Assembly: GCA_009774615.1 (NCBI GenBank)
Contig: VSOC01000121.1
Coordinates: 1-11,118 of the forward strand
Length of the DNA: 11,118 nucleotides
DNA from: Lachnospiraceae bacterium
GTDB taxonomy: Bacteria > Bacillota > Clostridia > Lachnospirales > Lachnospiraceae
Direction of reading: 5' to 3'
The notes beneath the pieces are model-generated. The model worked only from the letters and a program-made list of their open reading frames with translations. It was not told the DNA's origin and searched no databases. Below, piece after piece: positions 1 to 7,043 of this stretch; within the stretch, counting starts at the first letter, position 1; every line of letters begins with the position of its first letter. A program made the position numbers and the translations under genes.

Positions 1-132
1 GATTAAAATTCCTTTTTTGTATTATATAAGATTTTAGTTTAGGAATCAAGAGATTTCTTCCTGGGGTTCATGATTTCCGACAGTGTTAAAAATAAATCAA
101 AAAGAAGTCATAAAGAACTTGCGTTAAACTAC

Positions 133-161
133 TTGACAAACCCACCAGATCAGGGTAGAAT
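133..161 (+). promoter_or_regulatory. Sigma-A promoter of metNIQ
   Basis: A perfect -35 box TTGACA (133-138) is followed by a 17-base spacer and a -10 box TAGAAT (156-161), one mismatch from consensus. Transcription would begin near 168, giving a leader of about 170 bases before metN. The stretch 1-132 upstream is AT-rich; I see no gene or clear signal in it, only a weak 5-bp inverted repeat at 41-62. Confidence 0.75.
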
Positions 162-180
162 TTTGTTCGTAAACAGAAAA

Positions 181-202
181 ATCCTACTAATCAGATAGGA
201 AT
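181..202. promoter_or_regulatory. Possible Rrf2/CymR-type operator in the metNIQ leader
   Basis: The arms ATCCTA (181-186) and TAGGAAT (196-202) form an imperfect dyad about 13-35 bases after the predicted transcription start, a position suited to a repressor. Operators of Rrf2-family sulfur regulators such as CymR typically carry CCTA...TAGG cores within AT-rich flanks. The match to that type is my inference from the motif and from the sulfur-amino-acid function of the operon. The 7-base sequence TTCGTAA also occurs on both sides, at 166-172 and 202-208. Confidence 0.35.
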
Positions 203-250
203 TCGTAACGTGAGAGATTGAGCAGTTGCGGGAAGTGGATAAGTCATACC

Positions 251-286
251 GGGTCGCAGGTCTGTGCAAGGCTTGCGGCTCTTTTT
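251..286 (+). terminator. Terminator-like hairpin in the metNIQ leader
   Basis: The arm 251-260 (GGGTCGCAGG) can pair over 10 positions, three of them G-U, with 272-281 (CTTGCGGCTC) around an 11-base loop. A run of five T follows at 282-286. Its place between promoter and metN suggests premature termination or attenuation. I could not identify an antiterminator or a known riboswitch class upstream. The wobble pairs make the stem only moderately strong. Confidence 0.4.
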
Positions 287-339
287 GGTGAACCGATGGA
301 ATGTTTGATACTTATTTAGGAAACAATGGAGAAAAGTGT

Positions 340-1455
340 ATGGAAAAGCAAAAACCTGCCTTGGAATTGGAAGAACAAGATAAAGAACAAAATCCAATTA
401 TTCAGTTAAAGGGTTTGGGAAAGCAGTTTAAGACGAGCAATGGGCCGGTGACTGCTCTGGATGATATTCATCTGGAAATCAATCCGGGGGAAATCTTTGG
501 GATTATCGGTCTTTCGGGTGCGGGTAAGAGTACCCTGGTTCGCTGTATTAATTATCTGGAGGTGCCGACTTCCGGTACGGTTATCTTTGAGGGTGTGAGC
601 CTTGCCGGGAAGGACGATAAGCCTTCATTGGCGGAAAAGTTATTCCGGTTTTTATCCGGGGGATCCGATCAGGCGAAGAAGAACTCTGAGGATATCCGCC
701 GGGCAAGGCGTTCGATGGGAATGATTTTCCAGCAGTTTAATCTGTTGGCGCAGAGGAATGTTTTACAGAATGTCTGCTTTCCCCTGGAACTCATTGGGAC
801 GAATAGAAAAGAAGCCCAGAAGCGGGCAGAAGAACTGTTAAAGATGGTGGGGCTGGAGGACCGGATGAAGGCGTATCCGGCGCAGCTTTCCGGCGGACAG
901 AAGCAGAGGGTTGCCATTGCCCGTGCCATGGCGACCAATCCCAAGGTGCTGCTCTGCGATGAGGCGACCAGTGCCTTGGACCCGAATACTACGAAGCAGA
1001 TTTTGGGGCTGTTAAAGCAGATTAACCGGGAAATGGGAGTTACGGTGATTGTGATCACCCATGAAATGTCGGTTATCGAGGCGATCTGTGACCGGGTGGC
1101 GATTATCGATCAGAGCCATATCGCTGAGGTGGGAAAAGTTTCGGATATTTTTTCCAATCCTAAAACGCCGATTGGACGGCAGCTGATTTTGGGCGATGCG
1201 GCAAAGAAGGTTGCCCTGGGTACGGAACGCCGGTTAAGGATTATTTTTGACGGAAGGGAATCCTCGGAGCCGGTGATTTCCAACCTGGTTTTGGCGTGTA
1301 AGGTTCCGATTAATATTATGCACGCGGAAACGAAGGATGTGGGCGGGAAGGCTATGGGGCACATGCTGATTCAGATTCCCGAGGATGAAACCGAGGCGAA
1401 CCGGGTCATTAATTATCTGAAAACCGTGAAGGTTGCTTTCGAGGAGGTGCGGTGA
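340..1455 (+). CDS. metN: Methionine ABC importer ATP-binding protein MetN
   Basis: This is the cytoplasmic ATPase that powers D/L-methionine uptake through MetI. With the start at 340 it has 371 residues. Visible motifs are Walker A GLSGAGKST (57-65), Q-loop in MIFQQF (about 128-133), signature LSGGQ (183-187), Walker B with D207 and E208, and the switch histidine H241 in ITHEM. Residues from about 297 to the end form the NIL domain, which in this family binds methionine and mediates trans-inhibition. The start at 340 is preferred because GGAG (328-331) lies 8 bases upstream; the in-frame ATG at 301 has no convincing ribosome binding site. Compared with E. coli MetN from memory, about 25 extra residues lie before the Q-loop (about 90-116). 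The stop overlaps the metI start by one base, indicating coupled translation. Confidence 0.95.
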   Translation: MEKQKPALELEEQDKEQNPIIQLKGLGKQFKTSNGPVTALDDIHLEINPGEIFGIIGLSGAGKSTLVRCINYLEVPTSGTVIFEGVSLAGKDDKPSLAEKLFRFLSGGSDQAKKNSEDIRRARRSMGMIFQQFNLLAQRNVLQNVCFPLELIGTNRKEAQKRAEELLKMVGLEDRMKAYPAQLSGGQKQRVAIARAMATNPKVLLCDEATSALDPNTTKQILGLLKQINREMGVTVIVITHEMSVIEAICDRVAIIDQSHIAEVGKVSDIFSNPKTPIGRQLILGDAAKKVALGTERRLRIIFDGRESSEPVISNLVLACKVPINIMHAETKDVGGKAMGHMLIQIPEDETEANRVINYLKTVKVAFEEVR

Positions 1456-2120
1456 TGGTTTGGGATGCAACAACTTGGGAAATGTTAAAAACGGGCATTT
1501 GGGAAACGCTGTTTATGACCTTTGCCTCTTCAGCGATTTCTTACCTTATCGGGATACCGCTGGGAATCTTTTTAGTGGTTGCCGATGCCGACGGAATCCG
1601 GCCCATGCCGGTGCTTCAGAAAATGCTGGGCGTGGTCATTAATTTACTTCGGTCGATTCCGTTTATTATTTTGTTGATTCTTTTAATTCCGTTTACACGG
1701 GCCATCGTGGGGACGACCCTGGGGGCCAAAGCAATTGTACCTCCTTTGGTGGTGGCGGCAGCGCCCTATATTGCGCGTATGGTGGAATCTTCCTTTCGGG
1801 AAGTGGACGCGGGCGTTATCGAGGCAGCACAGTCTATGGGTGCTACGACCTGGCAGATTATCTGGAAGGTGCTTCTGCCGGAGGCTAAGCCAAGCCTTTT
1901 CGTGGGCGCGGCGATTTCCATTACCACCATCCTGGGCTATTCCGCCATGGCAGGCTTTGTCGGCGGCGGCGGACTGGGAACCATTGCCATTAACTACGGC
2001 TATTACCGCTACCAGACGGATATGATGCTGGTTACGGTGGTGCTTTTGGTGATTATTGTTCAGATTATCCAGGAAAGCTGGATGAAAGTATCGAAGATCA
2101 CCGACAAGAGGATTCGTTAG
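1455..2120 (+). CDS. metI: Methionine ABC importer permease MetI
   Basis: This is the membrane subunit of the MetNIQ importer, 221 residues, the usual size for MetI. About five hydrophobic segments are visible (roughly 17-41, 55-80, 92-108, 147-168 and 190-207). The EAA coupling loop EAAQSMGATTWQIIWKVLLP (123-142) is the site that docks on MetN. The glycine-rich stretch GFVGGGGLGTIAINYGYYRY (167-186) is typical of MetI. The ATG at 1455 shares its A with the metN stop and follows GAGGAGGTG (1441-1449). The GTG at 1452 would add one residue but is a less likely start. It is cotranscribed with metN and metQ. Confidence 0.95.
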   Translation: MVWDATTWEMLKTGIWETLFMTFASSAISYLIGIPLGIFLVVADADGIRPMPVLQKMLGVVINLLRSIPFIILLILLIPFTRAIVGTTLGAKAIVPPLVVAAAPYIARMVESSFREVDAGVIEAAQSMGATTWQIIWKVLLPEAKPSLFVGAAISITTILGYSAMAGFVGGGGLGTIAINYGYYRYQTDMMLVTVVLLVIIVQIIQESWMKVSKITDKRIR

Positions 2121-2236
2121 GGTGTTCTTGTTGAGGATAAATAAAAAGAGTTTCCGGGCAGGAAGGATGTGCTGACTAACTGTGTTAAAACAGAAAGTGA
2201 AAATCTGCAAAAAGGAAACAAAAAGGAGGAAGCATT

Positions 2237-3184
2237 ATGAAAAAATCTTTAGCATTACTGATGGCGGCATCGCTTACGGTGCTGAGCCTGACCGCGTGCG
2301 GAGGCAATGGGGGCGCGGAAACAACCGCAGCGACCACAGCAGCCCAGGCGGAGGAAACAACGGCGGCAGAGAGTGAAAGCGAAGTGCAGGAGAGCAGCGA
2401 TGAGGCTGGTGAGGAAAGCGAAACCAGCGGCGAAACGGCGGCAGCAGGCGATTTACAGAAGCTTGTTATCGGTGCAAGCCCGGCTCCCCATGCAGAGATT
2501 TTAAATGCAGCCAAGGATCTGATGGCAGCTAAGGGTTATGAACTGGAAATCCGCGAATACACCGATTATATTCAGCCGAATAACGCGCTGGATGCAGGCG
2601 ATCTGGATGCAAACTATTTCCAGCATCTGCCCTACTTAGAGCAGTTTATCGAACAGCACGGCGTAAATCTTGCCAGTGCAGGAAAGGTTCACTATGAGCC
2701 GTTTGGCATTTATGCGGGAAAGACCGCGGATCTGGCCTCCCTGGGCGATAAGGCAAAGGTAGCCGTTCCTAACGATGTAACCAATGAGGCAAGGGCACTT
2801 CTTCTTCTGGAAGCCCAGGGCCTGATTAAGTTAAAAGAGGGTGCAGGCTTAAACGCAACCAAGAATGATATTGTGGAAAATACCAAGAATCTGGAAATTA
2901 TCGAAATCGAAGCAGCACAGATTCCTCGTTCCATTAACGATGTGGACATTGCCGTTATTAACGGCAACTATGCTATCGAAGCAGGGATGAAGGTTTCCGA
3001 TGCCCTGGCGGTAGAGGCATCCGACTCCGTGGCAGCAACCACCTATGGAAATGTAGTTGCCGTAAGAGCAGGCGAGGAAAGCAGCGATGCCGTCGTGGCT
3101 CTGATGGAAGTATTAAAGAGCGATGAGATCAAGAAGTTTATGGAAGAGAAGTATGAGGGCGCTGTAGTTCCGCTGAGTGAATAA
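2237..3184 (+). CDS. metQ: Methionine-binding lipoprotein MetQ
   Basis: This NlpA/YaeC-family lipoprotein captures methionine outside the membrane and delivers it to MetI. It has 315 residues and follows AAAAGGAGG (2220-2228). Residues 1-20 are a lipoprotein signal peptide (MKK, hydrophobic core, lipobox LTAC) with C21 as the lipidated cysteine. Residues 22-72 form a low-complexity linker rich in A, E, T, S and G. The binding domain runs from about 75 to the end, with family hallmarks GASPAPHAEIL (79-89), GDLDANYFQHLPYLE (121-135), VAVPNDVTNEARALLLL (175-191) and AAQIPRSINDVDIAVINGNY (226-245). Its place directly after metNI argues for methionine rather than another NlpA substrate, although specificity cannot be proven by reading. 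Confidence 0.93.
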   Translation: MKKSLALLMAASLTVLSLTACGGNGGAETTAATTAAQAEETTAAESESEVQESSDEAGEESETSGETAAAGDLQKLVIGASPAPHAEILNAAKDLMAAKGYELEIREYTDYIQPNNALDAGDLDANYFQHLPYLEQFIEQHGVNLASAGKVHYEPFGIYAGKTADLASLGDKAKVAVPNDVTNEARALLLLEAQGLIKLKEGAGLNATKNDIVENTKNLEIIEIEAAQIPRSINDVDIAVINGNYAIEAGMKVSDALAVEASDSVAATTYGNVVAVRAGEESSDAVVALMEVLKSDEIKKFMEEKYEGAVVPLSE

Positions 3185-3280
3185 GGCGGGGAACAGCAGG
3201 CGGATGTTTATCTGCGTCTGGCGTAAAAATGTAAAACAGACAGGATGAAAAAACAGTAAATAAAATAGTAAATAACAGAA

Positions 3281-3331
3281 AACAGAAGGGGCAGGTAATG
3301 GATTATTATCTGCCTCTTTGCTGTTGTTTTT
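3281..3331 (+). terminator. Intrinsic terminator of metNIQ, possibly bidirectional
   Basis: A 12-bp stem (3288-3299 with 3305-3316, two G-U pairs, 5-base loop) is extended by AACAG/CTGTT (3281-3285 with 3321-3325) after a small internal loop. A T-run follows at 3327-3331. The left flank is A-rich, so the hairpin may also stop the convergent MATE transcript that ends at 3375. Confidence 0.85.
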
Positions 3332-3374
3332 CTGTATCTTGTAAAATAAATACTGTATAGACAAGGGAAATCTG

Positions 3375-4706
3375 TTATCCCAGATACATTCTCCGATATT
3401 TCACAAACATCCCCGCAGATAAGGCAAGCGCCATAAGTTCTGCTGCCGGGGTAGCCAGCCAGATTCCGTTGATTCCCAAAAACGCAGGCAGGATAAGCAT
3501 GGTAATCAGCATAAACACAAAGGAACGAGAAAAGGCAAGGACGGCCGAAACGATACCGTTGGATAATGCGGTAAAGGCTCCGCTGGCAAAAATATTAAAT
3601 CCGATAAAAAGCAGGGCGAGCGTACAGATTTGATTTCCTGTGACAGCAAGCGAATATACCGGATTGTCCGGGCGGGCAAAGACGGTTACCAGCGGTTTCG
3701 CTGCGGCAAAAGAAGCCGCCGCGGTTGCAGCAGAGATAGCGGCAATAATCTTTAAACTGGAATTAATAATCTTTTTTAGCTTTTCGCTGTTTTTTTCTCC
3801 ATAATAATAACTGATCATCGGCGCAACACCGTAGGAGTAACCGGTATAAAGGGAGCTTGCAAACATTAGCACATACATAATAATCGTCACCGCAGCAACG
3901 CCGTTTTCACCGACGTAGTGCAGCATGGTCCAGTTAAACATCATGGTAATGATTCCGGTCACCATGGCCGTGGCCATCTCGGAACAGCCATTGGCGGCGG
4001 CCCCGGAAAGCACCTTAAAGCGAAAAGCAGGTCTGGTGAAATAAAGCAGGTTTTTCTTATTGCCAAAGACAAACAGGCCAACCACAGCCGTTACCGAATA
4101 TCCCAGTCCTGTAGCGATGGCAGCACCCTCAATTCCCATAGAAAAAAGGGCAATAAATACATAGTCAAGCACCATATTCAGCACACCGCCAGTTACCGAA
4201 CAGAGCAGGGAAAGTGCAGCTTTTTCGGAGGCAATCATATAGAGGGTAAAATTATTCATCAGCAGGATGGGTATAGTAAATAGCAGATAACAGCTAAGGT
4301 AGGAAGTGCAGTAACCGGCAACTTCCGCAGAAAGCATCATCTTTTCAAAAAGGGGTTCCATCACCAGATAGCCAAGCAAACACATCAGAAATCCTGCCGT
4401 GACATTGACCAGGATCAGAAACGTGAAATCTTCTCTGGCTTCCTTTGGCTTTTGCTCACCCATTTTTTTCATAATCACAGCGCTTCCTCCGGTTGCAAGC
4501 ATGGTGGAAACCGCTGTGACAAGCTGGATTACCGGAGCCGTCAGATTAATGGCCGAAAGGGCATTTGTTCCGATGAAATTGGAAACAAACAGTCCGTCCA
4601 CCATGGTATAGAAAGACATAAAAACCGACATGGCAATCGTTGGCATGGCAAATTTGAAAATATTTTTATAGGTAACAGGTTTATTGTACGTATTTTGTGT
4701 ATCCAT
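3375..4706 (-). CDS. MATE-family multidrug efflux transporter
   Basis: This is a 443-residue integral membrane protein of the multi antimicrobial extrusion family, expected to export drugs or toxic cations in exchange for Na+ or H+. It is hydrophobic throughout, with about 12 membrane segments in two homologous halves. The N-terminal half carries the typical MVDGLFVSNFIGTNALSAIN (about 36-55). The C-terminal half carries YGVAPMISYYYGEKNSEKLK, matching the corresponding MepA-like motif. The start at 4706 (MDTQN) is chosen because TCCTCC on the + strand (GGAGGA on the coding strand, 4711-4716) is correctly spaced; an in-frame ATG at 4727 lacks a site. It is divergent from a BmrR-like MerR regulator, with a MerR-type promoter between them, which supports inducible drug export. 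The substrate cannot be told. Confidence 0.92.
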   Translation of the reverse strand: MDTQNTYNKPVTYKNIFKFAMPTIAMSVFMSFYTMVDGLFVSNFIGTNALSAINLTAPVIQLVTAVSTMLATGGSAVIMKKMGEQKPKEAREDFTFLILVNVTAGFLMCLLGYLVMEPLFEKMMLSAEVAGYCTSYLSCYLLFTIPILLMNNFTLYMIASEKAALSLLCSVTGGVLNMVLDYVFIALFSMGIEGAAIATGLGYSVTAVVGLFVFGNKKNLLYFTRPAFRFKVLSGAAANGCSEMATAMVTGIITMMFNWTMLHYVGENGVAAVTIIMYVLMFASSLYTGYSYGVAPMISYYYGEKNSEKLKKIINSSLKIIAAISAATAAASFAAAKPLVTVFARPDNPVYSLAVTGNQICTLALLFIGFNIFASGAFTALSNGIVSAVLAFSRSFVFMLITMLILPAFLGINGIWLATPAAELMALALSAGMFVKYRRMYLG

Positions 4707-4840
4707 AATTTCCTCCGTTTTGTGCATATTTTATGTTACTGTTCACGTAGGTCTGCGCACTTGCTGCGTTGACCATATGTTAAACTGGTAGTGTGCAAAA
4801 ATCTTTGAAAACTGCCTTGCTTTTTCCCGGGATTAGTTTT

Positions 4841-4871
4841 ATCATAAACCATACAGTAACTGTACGGTCAA
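4841..4871 (-). promoter_or_regulatory. MerR-type promoter and operator of the MATE gene
   Basis: On the - strand the -35 box TTGACC (4871-4866) and the -10 box TATGAT (4846-4841) are separated by 19 bases instead of 17. The spacer is filled by the perfect 13-base palindrome TACAGTTACTGTA centred on 4858. The dyad extends with ACC/GGT on both sides (4848-4850 and 4866-4868). This is the known architecture of promoters that MerR-family activators untwist when they bind their ligand. The binding protein is probably the divergent regulator at 5071. Transcription would start near 4834, leaving a leader of about 130 bases. Confidence 0.8.
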
Positions 4872-4908
4872 GCAAAAAATAAAAGGAAAGAAAGTGTTTA
4901 CCGTTTGT

Positions 4909-4937
4909 TTGCGTCCTGTACCTGTTTCTACTATGAA
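4909..4937 (+). promoter_or_regulatory. Candidate promoter of the MerR-family regulator
   Basis: TTGCGT (4909-4914), a 17-base spacer and TATGAA (4932-4937) form a moderate sigma-A match, with a start expected near 4944. The MerR operator dyad at 4848-4868 is about 40 bases upstream, so a direct autoregulatory effect is possible but not evident. Confidence 0.4.
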
Positions 4938-4961
4938 ATATGCATAGTAAATATGCATAGT
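4936..4961. repeat. 13-base perfect tandem duplication
   Basis: AAATATGCATAGT occurs at 4936-4948 and again immediately at 4949-4961, followed by AAA of a third unit. It lies over the end of the candidate regulator -10 box and its transcription start, so copy number could affect promoter activity. Confidence 0.85.
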
Positions 4962-4970
4962 AAACCATCA

Positions 4971-5056
4971 TGCGCCCACAAGCAGTTGCACGACCACAGA
5001 TGAAAGTCTGCTGGGCGCACTTGGAATGCCTGAACTTAGACCGCCTAGTCGGCGGT
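4971..5056 (+). other. Two stem-loops in the regulator leader
   Basis: TGCGCCCA (4971-4978) pairs perfectly with TGGGCGCA (5012-5019), continued inside by GCAG (4982-4985) with CTGC (5008-5011) across a 3-base bulge. A second hairpin is ACCGCC (5040-5045) with GGCGGT (5051-5056) and a 5-base loop, followed by GAACTTTTA. I do not recognise a known riboswitch class. The second hairpin is 14 bases before the first possible start codon and could influence termination or translation of the regulator gene. Confidence 0.45.
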
Positions 5057-5070
5057 GAACTTTTATAGTA

Positions 5071-5907
5071 ATGAAAGAAACGATGAAAAATATGGAAAGA
5101 AAAAATAAACTACTTACCATCGGTCAGTTTGCAGCCCTGCACGGCATCAATAAAAAAACGCTGATGTGGTACGACGAAGTTGGATTGTTCCATCCGGTGC
5201 TGGTTCATCCGGATAATGGATACAGGTACTACAGCTATTACCAGAGTTCCATCTTAGAAACCATACTTTTACTGCGGGAACTGAATGTATCCATCGATGA
5301 AATCCGGACATTTATGGAAAATCGTTCCGCAGCGGGAATGGAACAGCTTCTGCAGGAAAAAATAGAAGATTTAGACCAGACGATGGCACATTTAAAAGCG
5401 GTCAGAAAAACCCTGTCCTATCATTGCCAGAATATGCAGACCCTACAGAACATGGACTTGGGAAAAATTGAAATTGCAGAAAAAAAGGAACGTCATCTGG
5501 TCACGGTGGAAATCAACCCGAATACTTCTTTTGATAAGCAGGTGGAAATGATTACTGCCGAAACCAAAAAATATCAGCTTCGCCGCCTTCACGATGCTTC
5601 TTATGGGACAATGATAGCCGTTGACTGTCTGCTTCAGGGAAGGTTTGAAGACTATAGCAAATTATTTATAGAAATTCCGTTTCCTGTTCGGAAGGACGGG
5701 CTGCACCTGGCACCTGCCGGAAAATATGTAAGAGCATTCTACCAGGACTTTGGAGAAAATGCCGTGCATTGCTACCGGAAAATATTTGCCTATGTAAGAG
5801 AACATGGCTTTACGCTGTCAGGTTATTCCTATGAAATTATTATCAATGAAAATGTAATCGAAAGAATGGAGGATGCTTTAGTGCAGGTGGAAATTCCTCT
5901 GCTATGA
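5071..5907 (+). CDS. MerR-family activator with GyrI-like ligand domain (BmrR-like)
   Basis: This is a predicted ligand-responsive transcription activator of 278 residues. Residues 15-36 form the winged helix-turn-helix (LTIGQFAALHGINKKTLMWY), with the wing marked by NGYRYY (49-54). An amphipathic coiled coil for dimerisation follows (about 88-120). Residues from about 131 to the end resemble the GyrI/BmrR effector-binding domain, ending in ENVIERMEDALVQVEIPL. Length and order match B. subtilis BmrR. The start is uncertain: ATGs at 5071, 5083 and 5092 all lack a strong ribosome binding site, and all precede the DNA-binding domain. It is divergent from the MATE pump, which it most likely activates through the 19-base-spacer promoter at 4841-4871. 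The inducer is unknown, probably a hydrophobic or cationic compound. Confidence 0.88.
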   Translation: MKETMKNMERKNKLLTIGQFAALHGINKKTLMWYDEVGLFHPVLVHPDNGYRYYSYYQSSILETILLLRELNVSIDEIRTFMENRSAAGMEQLLQEKIEDLDQTMAHLKAVRKTLSYHCQNMQTLQNMDLGKIEIAEKKERHLVTVEINPNTSFDKQVEMITAETKKYQLRRLHDASYGTMIAVDCLLQGRFEDYSKLFIEIPFPVRKDGLHLAPAGKYVRAFYQDFGENAVHCYRKIFAYVREHGFTLSGYSYEIIINENVIERMEDALVQVEIPLL

Positions 5908-5963
5908 ACATGTGCACAGTAACACAGCGCGTAATAATCTTGAAAAATCTTGAAAAAAGCATC

Positions 5964-5992
5964 TTGTCAAGGTTATTGTTTTATGCTATACT
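5964..5992 (+). promoter_or_regulatory. Strong sigma-A promoter of rpsB-tsf
   Basis: TTGTCA (5964-5969), a 17-base spacer and TATACT (5987-5992) form a near-consensus promoter, each box with one mismatch. The spacer includes TATGC right before the -10 box (TGC instead of the extended TGN). The start is expected near 5999. Just upstream is a short tandem AATCTTGAAA repeat (about 5937-5956) of unknown meaning. Confidence 0.75.
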
Positions 5993-5998
5993 ACACAA

Positions 5999-6302
5999 GT
6001 TGGCAAATTGGCAGCCGTGAGAAATTTTTGTGTGAGGTATTGTGCGGTTGTGCGATGTCTTGCGCTATTTTACAATATCTTGCATAGAACACTAAATGTA
6101 AACGAGCCGTCAGATTATGCACGTTTGTGGATTCTGTGGACAGGTGCCGGAAAAGAATAATTGGGTGCTTTGGCATGAAACATGAAAAACATGAAGTAAG
6201 CTGGGTTTCATGAACCGATGATTTATCCGGTCGTCCTGGGAGTGTGAGAAGCAGGCGGAAGAGCCCCTTTTCAGGGAGCAAAAACCAAATGGAGGAAATA
6301 CT
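5999..6302 (+). other. Long structured 5' leader of rpsB
   Basis: About 300 bases separate the predicted transcription start from rpsB, with no convincing reading frame. Possible stems are ACACAA/TTGTGT (5993-5998 with 6028-6033, the first bases of which precede the predicted start), CATGAAAC/GTTTCATG (6174-6181 with 6205-6212), and TCCG + CCTG with CAGG + CGGA (6226-6238 with 6252-6259). A small CCC/GGG hairpin lies just before the ribosome binding site. Leaders of ribosomal protein operons often bind the encoded protein; whether this one binds S2 is inference. Confidence 0.45.
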
Positions 6303-7043
6303 ATGAGCGTAATTTCGATGAAACAGTTACTGGAAGCTGGTGTGCATTTCGGCCATCAGACAAGAAGATGGAACCCTAAGATGGCTCCGTACATCTACAC
6401 CGAGAGAAATGGTATCTACATTATTGACTTACAGAAGTCCGTAGGCAAAGTTGACGAGGCATATAAGGCGATCGCTGACATTGCAGCAGAGGGCGGAACC
6501 ATTTTGTTTGTGGGAACCAAGAAGCAGGCACAGGATGCCATTAAGACCGAGGCAGAGCGCTGCGGTATGTATTATGTAAATGAGAGATGGTTAGGCGGTA
6601 TGCTGACCAACTTTAAGACCATCCAGAGCCGTGTTGAGCGTTTAAAAGAAATCGAAACCATGGCAGAGGACGGAACCTTTGACGTATTGCCGAAGAAGGA
6701 AGTTATTGCCTTAAGAAAAGAATGGGAAAAATTGGAAAGAAACTTGGGCGGTATCAAGGAAATGAAGAGAATCCCGGATGCTATCTTTATCGTAGACCCG
6801 AAGAAGGAAAGAATCTGTGTACAGGAAGCCCATACTCTGGGAATTCCGCTGATTGGCATTGCCGATACCAACTGTGATCCGGAAGAACTGGATTATGTGA
6901 TTCCGGGCAATGACGACGCTATCCGTGCCGTTAAGCTGATTGTGTCCAAGATGGCTGACGCCGTAATCGAGGCAAACCAGGGCGAGGCGATGTCCGAACT
7001 GGAAGCAGCAGGTGAATTAGACACCGAGATCGTAGAAGAGTAG
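6303..7043 (+). CDS. rpsB: 30S ribosomal protein S2
   Basis: Protein S2 of the small ribosomal subunit, 246 residues, the usual bacterial length. It starts at the ATG after TGGAGGAAATACT. Family hallmarks are MKQLLEAGVHFGHQTRRWNP near the N-terminus, YIYTERNGIYIIDLQKS, the FVGTKKQAQ segment, NERWLGGMLTNFKTIQSR, and the C-terminal GIPLIGIADTNCDP with IPGNDDAIRAVKLI. It is the first gene of the rpsB-tsf operon, 120 bases ahead of tsf, as in most bacteria. No anomalies were seen. Confidence 0.98.
   Translation: MSVISMKQLLEAGVHFGHQTRRWNPKMAPYIYTERNGIYIIDLQKSVGKVDEAYKAIADIAAEGGTILFVGTKKQAQDAIKTEAERCGMYYVNERWLGGMLTNFKTIQSRVERLKEIETMAEDGTFDVLPKKEVIALRKEWEKLERNLGGIKEMKRIPDAIFIVDPKKERICVQEAHTLGIPLIGIADTNCDPEELDYVIPGNDDAIRAVKLIVSKMADAVIEANQGEAMSELEAAGELDTEIVEE

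Noticed and set aside
168..339. SAM-I riboswitch or T-box in the metNIQ leader
   Set aside because: The conserved SAM-I core and the T-box GGTGG/ACCGCG-type sequence are absent by reading.
301..339. Upstream ATG as metN start
   Set aside because: It has no ribosome binding site, while the ATG at 340 has GGAG 8 bases upstream; the extra 13 residues are not family-like.
4683..4776. 31-codon upstream reading frame in the MATE leader (- strand) overlapping the pump start
   Set aside because: It lacks a ribosome binding site and its sequence gives no sign of selection; it could arise by chance.
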